DNA from: JAOACQ01 sp049968515
GTDB taxonomy: Bacteria > Spirochaetota > Brevinematia > Brevinematales > JAOACQ01
Length of the DNA: 42,113 nucleotides
Assembly: GCA_049968515.1 (NCBI GenBank)
Contig: JBMFQR010000018.1
Location: forward strand, 1-42,113
Reading direction: 5' to 3'
Below, piece after piece: positions 25,098 to 32,978 of the stretch (positions are counted from its first letter, which is position 1; every line of letters starts with the position of its first letter). The notes below the pieces were generated by a model. The model was given only the letters and a program-made list of their open reading frames with translations. It ran no database searches and was not told the DNA's origin. The position numbers and the translations under genes were made by a program.

Positions 25098-28095
25098 CTT
25101 TTTCTCCTGTATTTATTAAATATTCATTGTAACTATTCAGGACAACCTCCCTGAATCGGGAAATGTCCTTTGGACATTCTCTATAGAAAATTCCAGCATT
25201 TCTTCCATTTATGCCTCTCAGATATATGTAAAAAATGCCTCCCAATTTCTCATAAGGATCTGGATAAATGTTTTTAAGAAGCTCAAATGTTGCAAGAGTG
25301 TAAATTCTATATTGAAGTCCATAAGAATCTTCCACACTTTTGTAAAATTCTTCCCCTTCATAATTATCAAGCAGATTTGTCTTCCAGTCAACAATGTAAA
25401 ATTTACCTTCATATTCAAAAACAAGATCAATTGCCCCAGTGAGAAAAAGGTTTTCATCAAGCTTGTAATAAAAGTCGATCTCATTCATCCTTTTTGAACT
25501 ATCAATCATAGAGAGTGAAAAATCACCCTTGATTTTAGATCTTAAAGTATTGTAGATCATAGAAGCAACAGTTTTATAATCTTCCTCAGAAACACTTTCA
25601 AAATACCTTTCCAGATGCCTTTTAATGAGAGGGAATTCATCCCCGTTGATGAAATCCTCCATGCTTTCGTATGAGCCAATTGCGATAAAATCAATCTCTT
25701 CCAGAATTTCGTGAACTGCCTTTCCGAAATTGGCTCCGCCTAATTTAAGCCCCACATCAGCGATTTCTTCATCCTCACCGGAGATTTCGACCTCGATGAT
25801 AGTCTCTTTGTCCTTCTCCTCTCTCTTTATTCTACTGAAGGAAGCCATGAAACTTCTTCGGTTGAAATCAATTTCGGGAGCAAAAACTGGCTTAACTTCT
25901 GGCTTTTCTTGATGTTCTCGTATTAGATTCGTCGCCTCTATTGATTTTATTTCTTCTGCCAGACCCTTTCTGATAACCCAGTCTTTCACCCACTCGCAAA
26001 AAATATCCCTGCCCCCACCACGATTTGAAGTCAATTCTGCAACGCCGGCATAAACAGAATATTTTGCTCTCGTAAATGCAACATAGTAAAGTCTTTCTTC
26101 ATCCGCAATCAGTTCAATCTGAGTTTGTTTTTTATCCTCACTTTCTCTACCATTTGTCCTTATTACATAAAAGTAAGACTTCTTGACATCCGAATAATAC
26201 TTATAGAATGGGTATTCGGTCTTTTTCGTAAATCCATCACCAATAAAGACAATTGGTGCTTCCAGCCCCTTTGAAGAGTGGATCGTCATAATCTTTATGA
26301 AATCTGTATCTTCATTCCATATCTTTTCCTTATCCTCCTCAATCATTTTCTTAAACTCAAGAGCTAAACTGAAAATATCAAGGTTGTTTGTGTAAGCATA
26401 ATTTTTTAAGATTATTGCAAGCTGATTATATCTTGATACAATAGAAGAGGCTTCTGTAGTAGGGTTTTCGGAAAAAATCCTTTCAAACATTTTAGACTCA
26501 AAATATACGGAATCAAACAACTTTCCCCATTCCTTTTTTCTGGCAAAAGAAACCCATTTGTCAAAAATCTCCGCAGCCTTTCTACCTTCTTCAGATTCAA
26601 GAAATTCATTTATCTCTCTGAAATCCACATTGAATATCTCTGAGAGTAAGAGAGACTTTTTAAGACTTAAATCTTCAGGAAATGCAAGTGCCGAAAGCAG
26701 TGTCTTTACATTAAGTGCCTCTTTTGTATTAAAAAGCTCTCCCTCTCTATCAAAGAATCTTGCCTTTATGCCAACCTTATTTAAGGCTTCTTCATAATCT
26801 CTTGCATTTCTACTTGTTTTACAAAGGACTAATATCTCTGACTTTTTTATCTCGCACTCCCTTACAAGTGTTGAAATTTCTGCAATGACAAAACTTTTCC
26901 AAATTTTGCATGCTTCTTTTGCTCTTTCTGCCGTTATCTTAAAGAGATTTAAGCTTTTAAGGTTCAAAAATCTATTTTCTTCGTTAAATTTATCCTCTAT
27001 CCCATGCACCTCTTCATAATGAAGGTGTTTTCCATTATTTTCAAACCATCTCTTTCTCTCACCATCATCCATATCACAAAAAAGCCAGTTAAGCTTATTA
27101 ATTAATGAAATGCTGCTTCTGTAATTTTTAGTAAGATTATAGAGCTTTCCTCCATCTTTAAGAATTTCTTCTTTTGCCTTAAAGTAAGTGTGTATATCGC
27201 CTCCTCTAAAGCCATAAATAGCCTGCTTTGGATCGCCAACTACATAAATTCTGAGAGATGGTGAGGCAAATTTCATCATTCTGAAAATCTTCCATTGCAG
27301 CAGATCCGTATCTTGAAACTCATCTATTATAATATACTTAAAGAGGCTTGAAACCTTTTCCAAAAAGGCTTTATTTTCTGATAGGCCTTTGTAGACCTTT
27401 TCCACCATATCGTCATATGTTATTATCCATTTCTTTTGTTTGTAGTTTTCACTCTCCTCAAGCAACCTTAAAACAAAGTAGTAAACTACAAAACCTTTAA
27501 AATCCTTTTCCTCAAATGAAATAGATCCTTCTTTAATGAATCTTAAAACCTCATCCGAATTTTTAAATTCCCTGTCATAACCTTCCACTCTTAATCTGTG
27601 CCCCTTCTCGAATGAAAAAGTTTCTATTATTTTTAATACAGGGGTTATTATCTCCTTGTTTATTTCAAAATTTAGTTTTTCATTTTTTCTTTGTTCTAAT
27701 AGTTTTTCAAATTCATTTAATACAAGATTGTTAAGTAAAATCTTGTATGGGACACTCGAGACCTCTGCATTCAGAGGTGCACTTAAATCAAATGGGTAGT
27801 TCCTTATAATAAAATTGCAAAAACCATGAATTGTAAAAATATTGAATCTGTCAAAATTTATGGTTGCTTTTCTCAAATTTTCATTTTTATCTTTTTCCTT
27901 TATAATTGCTTCTCTGATTCTGGCTTTAAGCTCTTTTGTAGCTTTTTCTGTAAATGTTAACACAAGAATCTCTTCTGGTTTTGCCCTTCCCACTTTTATT
28001 ATTCGTTTAACAAGCTCTTTTATTGTAAATGTTTTCCCAGTTCCTGCAGATGCTTCAATAATGCCATCTTTTTCTAAATCGATATCCTCAAACAT
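25087..28095 (-). CDS. recB: RecB-like helicase-nuclease, exodeoxyribonuclease V beta subunit
   Basis: A 1002-residue UvrD-type SF1A helicase fused to a C-terminal RecB nuclease domain, acting at double-strand breaks. Walker A IEASAGTGKT is at about 12-21, then IIIDEFQDTDLLQW, VVGDPKQAIYGFRGGD, NYRSS, IMTIHSSKGLEAPIVFI and YVAFTRAK. The nuclease domain has GKAVHEILEEID, then GAIDLVFEYEGKFYIVDWKTN (Asp903, Lys905) and LQYRIY, so it looks active. It is shorter than E. coli RecB. The start at 28095 is set by AGGAG five bases upstream; a longer frame opens at 28152 but has no ribosome site. recC is not adjacent. Confidence 0.93.
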   Translation of the reverse strand: MFEDIDLEKDGIIEASAGTGKTFTIKELVKRIIKVGRAKPEEILVLTFTEKATKELKARIREAIIKEKDKNENLRKATINFDRFNIFTIHGFCNFIIRNYPFDLSAPLNAEVSSVPYKILLNNLVLNEFEKLLEQRKNEKLNFEINKEIITPVLKIIETFSFEKGHRLRVEGYDREFKNSDEVLRFIKEGSISFEEKDFKGFVVYYFVLRLLEESENYKQKKWIITYDDMVEKVYKGLSENKAFLEKVSSLFKYIIIDEFQDTDLLQWKIFRMMKFASPSLRIYVVGDPKQAIYGFRGGDIHTYFKAKEEILKDGGKLYNLTKNYRSSISLINKLNWLFCDMDDGERKRWFENNGKHLHYEEVHGIEDKFNEENRFLNLKSLNLFKITAERAKEACKIWKSFVIAEISTLVRECEIKKSEILVLCKTSRNARDYEEALNKVGIKARFFDREGELFNTKEALNVKTLLSALAFPEDLSLKKSLLLSEIFNVDFREINEFLESEEGRKAAEIFDKWVSFARKKEWGKLFDSVYFESKMFERIFSENPTTEASSIVSRYNQLAIILKNYAYTNNLDIFSLALEFKKMIEEDKEKIWNEDTDFIKIMTIHSSKGLEAPIVFIGDGFTKKTEYPFYKYYSDVKKSYFYVIRTNGRESEDKKQTQIELIADEERLYYVAFTRAKYSVYAGVAELTSNRGGGRDIFCEWVKDWVIRKGLAEEIKSIEATNLIREHQEKPEVKPVFAPEIDFNRRSFMASFSRIKREEKDKETIIEVEISGEDEEIADVGLKLGGANFGKAVHEILEEIDFIAIGSYESMEDFINGDEFPLIKRHLERYFESVSEEDYKTVASMIYNTLRSKIKGDFSLSMIDSSKRMNEIDFYYKLDENLFLTGAIDLVFEYEGKFYIVDWKTNLLDNYEGEEFYKSVEDSYGLQYRIYTLATFELLKNIYPDPYEKLGGIFYIYLRGINGRNAGIFYRECPKDISRFREVVLNSYNEYLINTGEKVAT

Positions 28096-28194
28096 CTTTT
28101 CTCCTGTATTGCCAGTGAAATATATTTTGTTTAAAATCCTTTGAAATGTCAATTTTTATTTGTGGTAGTTTAGAGATGTGTAGCATTTGTTAAG

Positions 28195-28875
28195 TTAATG
28201 AAAAATAAAGCTCAGTATTATTACAAAAACAATTGAAGGGAGAAGGTTTGAGACTTTTATTTTCTTAAGTTGCAAAAGATTTATTCCTATGGCAAGGACA
28301 AGTAAACCACCCGTGCCAACAATCTGGTTTATAATGTAGGTGTTAAAAAAAGGCTCAAGCCATTTAGCAAGAAAGGTTAGAATTGCCTGAAAAATGAACA
28401 GAGGTAAAGCAGAAAATAAAACCCCACTTCCGAGTGTTGATGCAAGTGCAATTGAACAAAATCCATCAAGAATTGATTTTGTGAATAAAAGAGTGTGATT
28501 ATTCCTTATACCTTCATCAAAACAACCCATTATTGTCATTGCTCCAACACAGAAAATAAGAAAAGCAGAAACAAAGCCCTCTGTAAAGTCTTTGTTTTTT
28601 GAGTTTATAAGTGATTTAAGCCTGTCTCCAAGACCATCGAAGAATTCCTGAATTTTTAAGGCCTCGCCGGAAACTCCACCTAAAAGAATGCTGAAAATAA
28701 CAACAAGAATATTTTCTATCTTGAGTATCATAGAGACAGAAATAGCAAGAGTGGCAATTCCAAGCCCATCAAAAATTATTGTCTTTATCCTTTCTGGTAA
28801 AGCTCTTTTAAAAATAAGGCCTATGGAACTCCCCAGTATGACAGCTACTGCATTTGCAATTGTGCCAATTAACAT
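28195..28875 (-). CDS. DUF554 membrane protein
   Basis: A 226-residue integral membrane protein of the DUF554 (YdfK-like) family, with about seven hydrophobic segments. It begins LIGTIANAVAVILGSSIGLIF, the usual N-terminus, and contains the conserved FCVGAMTIMGCFDEG and GSGVLFSALPLFIFQ segments. Function is not established for the family; a transporter role is often assumed. It sits ten bases after the LdhA-like gene and may be cotranscribed with it and serA. Confidence 0.85.
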   Translation of the reverse strand: MLIGTIANAVAVILGSSIGLIFKRALPERIKTIIFDGLGIATLAISVSMILKIENILVVIFSILLGGVSGEALKIQEFFDGLGDRLKSLINSKNKDFTEGFVSAFLIFCVGAMTIMGCFDEGIRNNHTLLFTKSILDGFCSIALASTLGSGVLFSALPLFIFQAILTFLAKWLEPFFNTYIINQIVGTGGLLVLAIGINLLQLKKIKVSNLLPSIVFVIILSFIFH

Positions 28876-28885
28876 AAAATTACCT

Positions 28886-29941
28886 TTAAAAACATCTGCC
28901 CTTTTTCATTCTGTCACAATTCTGGATATTTTGACCACAACGATAACAAACCTCATTCTTTAATGGCTTACCATCATAAAAATCTTTAATATTCTGGAGC
29001 GTGGTTTTTGCTATATTTGTAAGTGCCTCCTTTGTGAAAAAAGCCTGATGGGATGTGATTATCAAATTTGGAAAGGTAAGAAGTCTGGCAAGCACATCAT
29101 CGGTAAGAATCTGTGTTGAATAATCCTCAAAGAAATAATCACTTTCTTCTTCATATACATCAAGCCCAGCTCCACCTATCTTTCCACTCTTCAGCCCATC
29201 AATCAAAGCTCTCGTGTCTATAAGTTTTCCTCTGCTGGTGTTAATAATCATTACACCATCTTTCATTTTGGAAATGGAATCTTTGTTTATTATATACTTT
29301 GTTTCCGGTGTCAACGGACAGTGAAGTGTAATAATATCTGACTCACTATATATTCCGTCAAGCCCTACGTATTCAAAATTAGCTTTTCTGGCAAAATCCT
29401 CGTCTCTGTATAAATCGTAAGCAATTATCTTCATTCCGAAGCCATTGAGTATCTGGATAACAACCTTCCCTATCTGTCCCGTGCCGATAACACCAACTGT
29501 TTTCCCATGCATATCAAAGCCGAGAAGACCATTTATGCTGAAGTTAAGCTCCCTTGTTCTGAGATATGCCTTGTGAATCTTTCTGTTTAGTGTGAGCATT
29601 AATGCAACTGTATGCTCAGCAACAGCATAGGGAGAATAAGCAGGGACTCTAACCACATGGATTCTTTCATTTAAGGCAGATTTAAGGTCAACATTGTTAT
29701 ATCCAGCACATCTTAATGCGATAAGCTCAATATTATATTCTTTAAGCTTTTTGATAACCTTTTCGTTTACATCATCATTTACAAACAAGCATACAACATT
29801 ATAGCCATTAGCCAGAAGAACAGTTTCAGTATCAAGCTTTTCCTTGAAAAATTTTAGCTCATATCCATATTCCTTGTTATTGGCTTCAAAATACTCTATA
29901 TCATATGGCTTTGAGTCATAAAATAAAATTCTTTTTGACAT
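28886..29941 (-). CDS. D-lactate dehydrogenase-like D-2-hydroxyacid dehydrogenase (LdhA type)
   Basis: A 351-residue NAD-dependent D-2-hydroxyacid dehydrogenase. LRCAGYNNVDL (substrate/Arg loop), the Rossmann motif GVIGTGQIGKVV, the catalytic NTSRGKLIDT, the Glu in LDVYEEE and the His in LIITSHQAF are all in order. The GYNNVDL and EEESDYFFEDYS stretches point to the LdhA branch (pyruvate to D-lactate) rather than SerA. It is about 20 residues longer than E. coli LdhA because of a cysteine-rich tail with Cys332, Cys335, Cys342 and Cys350. It lies 12 bp after serA in the same direction. Confidence 0.87.
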   Translation of the reverse strand: MSKRILFYDSKPYDIEYFEANNKEYGYELKFFKEKLDTETVLLANGYNVVCLFVNDDVNEKVIKKLKEYNIELIALRCAGYNNVDLKSALNERIHVVRVPAYSPYAVAEHTVALMLTLNRKIHKAYLRTRELNFSINGLLGFDMHGKTVGVIGTGQIGKVVIQILNGFGMKIIAYDLYRDEDFARKANFEYVGLDGIYSESDIITLHCPLTPETKYIINKDSISKMKDGVMIINTSRGKLIDTRALIDGLKSGKIGGAGLDVYEEESDYFFEDYSTQILTDDVLARLLTFPNLIITSHQAFFTKEALTNIAKTTLQNIKDFYDGKPLKNEVCYRCGQNIQNCDRMKKGRCF

Positions 29942-29953
29942 TAAATTGTCCTT

Positions 29954-31543
29954 TTAAAGCTTTATTACCTTTACCTCTCTTATTCCGTTTACCTCGGAGA
30001 GCTTATTCTTAATCTCGTCAGTCAATGGCGTGTCAACAGCCAGAATGGTTAGTGCCACACCAGTTTTTGCATCCCTCCCCACCTTCATACTTGCAATATT
30101 AATGTTGTAGTTGCCCATTATGCTACCTATGCTTCCTATCATACCCGGCTTATCATCATTGTAGATAAATACAAGGTTACCTTCCGGTTCTACTTCAAAG
30201 TAGTAATCATTTATTCTTACAATTCTGCCTTTTTTATTTGAATGGATTGTTCCCCAGAGGTTTAATTCTTCCTTATCACTTTTTACAGTTGCCGAAAGAA
30301 TATTTGTATACTCGGTACTTAACTCTTCCTTTTCTTCCACAAGCTTTATGCCCCTTGAAGAAGCAATGCTTGAGGAATTGACATAGTTAACCGTATCGCC
30401 CATAAAAGGTTCAAAAAGCCCCTTTAAGAAGGCTCTGGTAATAAGAGAGAATTCTTTTATGTCACCATGGTAGCTTAAGTTAACCTCAGCCAACTGCCCT
30501 TCAATAATCTGGGACACAAAGCTTCCCATCTTTTCAGAAAGGTTGATATAATCCTTTATCTGGGAATAAATCTCCTTGCTAATGGATGGCATATTAACAG
30601 AGTTTACAATCATTCCATGAACAAGGAAGTTGGCCACAGCTTCTGCACTTTCTATGGCAACATTAAACTGTGCCTCGGATGTTGAAGCTCCAAGATGTGG
30701 CACAAGTATACAATTTGGTGCATCAAGAAGAGGATTTCTCGGTTCAAGAGGAGGCTCTTTTGAGTATACATCTATTGCTGCACCAGCAATTCTACCTTCC
30801 TTTAAAGCATTTGCAAGTGCCACCTCATCTATAATTCCACCTCTCGCACAATTTATAATTCTTACAGACTTCTTCATCATCTCTATTTCTTTTGGACCAA
30901 TCATACCCTTTGTCTTCTCAGTTAGAGGTGTATGAACTGAGATAAAATCACTTTCCTTATATATCCTTTCCAGAGGAGAGAGCTCAATCCCAAGCTGTTT
31001 TGCCTTATCTTCAGAAATAAATGGATCATAACCCAACACCTTCATTCCAAAAGCCTTTGCTCTTAACGCCACTTCAGTCCCAATCCTGCCGAGCCCTATG
31101 AGTCCGAGAATCTTGCCATAAAGCTCAACTCCCTTAAAGCTTTTTCTGTCCCATTTTCCTTCTACGGCAAGTGAAATGTGTGCAAACGGAATTTTTCTTG
31201 CCAGAGAAAGCATCATTGCAAAGGTGTGTTCTGCGGTAGATATAGTATTACCAAGTGGAGCATTCATTACTACAATACCTTTTTCGGTAGCGGCTGCTAC
31301 ATCAATATTATCAACACCAACTCCTGCTCTCGAAATAACCTTCAAGCCACTGGAAGCTTCTATTACGTCTCTTGTGAGTTTGGTCTCACTTCTTACAATT
31401 ATGGCATCATAACCCTGAAGTTCCTGCTTTAGAGCATCTCCTTTCAAAGTTTCCTTTTCCACAACCTCTATATCTGGAAACCTTTTCAGAATCTCTATGC
31501 CTTCTTTATCCAGTTTATCTGTAACAAGAACTTTATACTTCAT
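29954..31543 (-). CDS. serA: D-3-phosphoglycerate dehydrogenase (SerA, long ACT form)
   Basis: A 529-residue enzyme that oxidises 3-phosphoglycerate in the first step of serine synthesis. The catalytic/NAD domains (1-310) show VRSETKLTRDVI, RAGVGVDNIDV, GLIGLGRIGTEVA, NCARGGIIDE, and the catalytic His in LVPHLGASTSEAQ. An intervening ASB domain (about 320-450) and a C-terminal ACT domain (LVFIYNDDKPGMIGSIGSIMG) complete the type 1 architecture, which usually means serine feedback control. The start follows GGGAGG. A potential structured leader occupies the space before it. An LdhA-like gene follows. Confidence 0.96.
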   Translation of the reverse strand: MKYKVLVTDKLDKEGIEILKRFPDIEVVEKETLKGDALKQELQGYDAIIVRSETKLTRDVIEASSGLKVISRAGVGVDNIDVAAATEKGIVVMNAPLGNTISTAEHTFAMMLSLARKIPFAHISLAVEGKWDRKSFKGVELYGKILGLIGLGRIGTEVALRAKAFGMKVLGYDPFISEDKAKQLGIELSPLERIYKESDFISVHTPLTEKTKGMIGPKEIEMMKKSVRIINCARGGIIDEVALANALKEGRIAGAAIDVYSKEPPLEPRNPLLDAPNCILVPHLGASTSEAQFNVAIESAEAVANFLVHGMIVNSVNMPSISKEIYSQIKDYINLSEKMGSFVSQIIEGQLAEVNLSYHGDIKEFSLITRAFLKGLFEPFMGDTVNYVNSSSIASSRGIKLVEEKEELSTEYTNILSATVKSDKEELNLWGTIHSNKKGRIVRINDYYFEVEPEGNLVFIYNDDKPGMIGSIGSIMGNYNINIASMKVGRDAKTGVALTILAVDTPLTDEIKNKLSEVNGIREVKVIKL

Positions 31544-31569
31544 TTCAACCTCCCAGTTTTACAGGTAGC

Positions 31570-31628
31570 GTTGCTCCACTTAGGTTCTGACAGAAATACA
31601 TAACCTGTCACAATTAAAGCAGAGCAAC
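31570..31628 (-). ncRNA. Structured leader candidate upstream of serA
   Basis: Read on the minus strand, GTTGCTC (31628-31622) pairs with GAGCAAC (31576-31570), enclosing about 45 nt. Inside, TGACAG pairs with CTGTCA (31610-31605 and 31593-31588). AGGTT (31606-31602) can pair with AACCT (31586-31582), crossing the first stem, which gives an H-type pseudoknot or two competing hairpins. The element fills the gap between the ferredoxin stop and the serA ribosome site and has no T run. It matches no riboswitch class that I can recall. Confidence 0.4.
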
Positions 31629-31645
31629 ACCCTTCTAAAACACCA

Positions 31646-31828
31646 TCAGTCTACAGATATTGCATTGACGGGACACTGAGATGCTGCATCCTGGGCAAGT
31701 CCTGAATCATATGATGAAACATCTTTAACGTGGGCCTTACCATCTCCTCCCATCTCAAACAAATCGGGATATATTCCTTCACATACTCCACATCCAATAC
31801 ATGCATCCTGATCAATCTTTACAGCCAT
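31646..31828 (-). CDS. Small single-cluster [4Fe-4S] ferredoxin
   Basis: A 60-residue ferredoxin for low-potential electron transfer. Cys10, Cys13 and Cys16 (CIGCGVC) plus the Cys in CPVNAI near residue 51 form one [4Fe-4S] site. It resembles Thermotoga-type ferredoxins, but the two extra cysteines that form a disulfide there (positions 20 and about 43) are absent; residue 20 is Tyr. It is acidic as expected. The start is set by TAGGAGG. It lies about 100 bp before serA in the same direction and a MITE-like repeat lies upstream. Its redox partner is not evident. Confidence 0.95.
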   Translation of the reverse strand: MAVKIDQDACIGCGVCEGIYPDLFEMGGDGKAHVKDVSSYDSGLAQDAASQCPVNAISVD

Positions 31829-31868
31829 CTTTAACCTCCTATCTTATTTATACATATTATTAAAATGG

Positions 31869-32005
31869 GGCTCTCCGAAAAGTCAGTTTCTGGTATTTTG
31901 AGATTGCATCGTTTTTTCAAAAGCTCGCAATAATGAGTTCTCTTCTCATTGCGAGGATTATTAGCGACGAAGCAATCACCTTAAAATAAGACTTTTTGGA
32001 CAGCC
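31869..32005. repeat. 137-bp MITE-like palindromic element
   Basis: The ends GGCTCTCCGAAAAGTC (31869-31884) and GACTTTTTGGACAGCC (31990-32005) are 16-bp inverted repeats with 14 matches. Inside is a second dyad: CTCGCAATAATGAG and CTCATTGCGAG around a short loop, flanked by GATTGC and GCAATC words. CATTGCGAGG...GACGAAGCAATC is a palindrome family seen dispersed in many bacterial genomes. No coding potential. It fills the gap between the switch-type ATPase and ferredoxin genes. Confidence 0.75.
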
Positions 32006-32051
32006 TTTAATTTCCAGATACATTATATTTTAAGAAAAGTTTGCTAAAAAA

Positions 32052-32978
32052 TCAAAAATTAAAAAAGATGAGAGTTTTGTTGCCTTCAGGTGAGTAGAAA
32101 AGAATATCTGAAAGCTTCTCCATTAGATAAATTCCTCTCCCAGAAATTGCGTTTAGAGCCTCTTCACCTGACGGAACAAAGAGATTGTTTACATCAAAAC
32201 CCTTCCCCATATCTTTAACTATTATTCTTATTCCCCTCCTGCCAATTTCATAAAGAATCTCAACCTTTCTTTTAGGTTCGAGCTCATTGCCATGAGTGAC
32301 AGCATTCATAAATGCCTCATGCAAAACTGTCTCAATCTGCCATAATTTTTCAGTATTATACTTCAGAATCTTATTCTTAAGCATATCAATTGTGGTGGTA
32401 AGAGCCTTCATATTAGATTCCATAAAGAATTTGAAAAGCTTATGCTCCGTGAAGTTAATTACAAACAGGGGACGGACAGAAATCTGATTTGAAACAAGAA
32501 AATCAAGAAACTCTTTCAAAAAAAGGTTAGCGAATGATTTTGAATTGAATACGTATTCGGATAGTTTGTCTGCTTTCTGATAATCGAATTCACTGTCAAA
32601 ACCAATGATAATATCTTCCTCATTGAATTGTATTTTATTATCTTTTGAAAGTCTCTCAACCTCTTTTTTCTCCCTTCTGAAAATTAAGATAAATGGGGAA
32701 CCATCAGTATGAAAATTAATCTCTCTACTTTTAGAATCGATATATAAAATTGTGGCTTTAAGCTGGCTAGACTTATAAGACTCATAGACTTCTCTCATGT
32801 TTGGATCATTAAATTTTATAAAACCATTGCCCTTATAAATCACAAAAAGTAATTCACAGGGATTAGATTGACTAAAAAAATTATAACCTCTCTTTGCTTC
32901 AGAAATTGATAGCCAGACTCCATCCGTCTCTATAATATCTTCCTCAACAGGTTTTACAAGTATACTAAACTTTTTCAT
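32052..32978 (-). CDS. Protein with C-terminal HATPase (RsbW/anti-sigma-like) domain
   Basis: A 308-residue protein. The last ~110 residues form a GHKL ATPase of the anti-sigma/serine-kinase type: N box LHEAFMNAVTHGNE, G1 box VKDMGKGFDVNN, G2 box SGRGIYLMEKL. The first ~190 residues are not recognised: a soluble alpha/beta region with no receiver, PAS or membrane segment that I can identify. Such domains commonly control sigma factors or partner STAS proteins, but no STAS or sigma gene is adjacent. Its start overlaps the 3' end of the NeuB-like gene by 14 bases, so the two are coupled. Confidence 0.8.
   Translation of the reverse strand: MKKFSILVKPVEEDIIETDGVWLSISEAKRGYNFFSQSNPCELLFVIYKGNGFIKFNDPNMREVYESYKSSQLKATILYIDSKSREINFHTDGSPFILIFRREKKEVERLSKDNKIQFNEEDIIIGFDSEFDYQKADKLSEYVFNSKSFANLFLKEFLDFLVSNQISVRPLFVINFTEHKLFKFFMESNMKALTTTIDMLKNKILKYNTEKLWQIETVLHEAFMNAVTHGNELEPKRKVEILYEIGRRGIRIIVKDMGKGFDVNNLFVPSGEEALNAISGRGIYLMEKLSDILFYSPEGNKTLIFFNF

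Noticed and set aside
28096..28152. recB starting at 28152
   Set aside because: Lacks a ribosome site; AGGAG precedes ATG 28095, which puts Walker A at the usual place near the N-terminus.
31829..32051. CRISPR-like repeat between the ferredoxin and ATPase genes
   Set aside because: The repeats are inverted, not regularly spaced direct repeats, and there are no spacers or cas genes.
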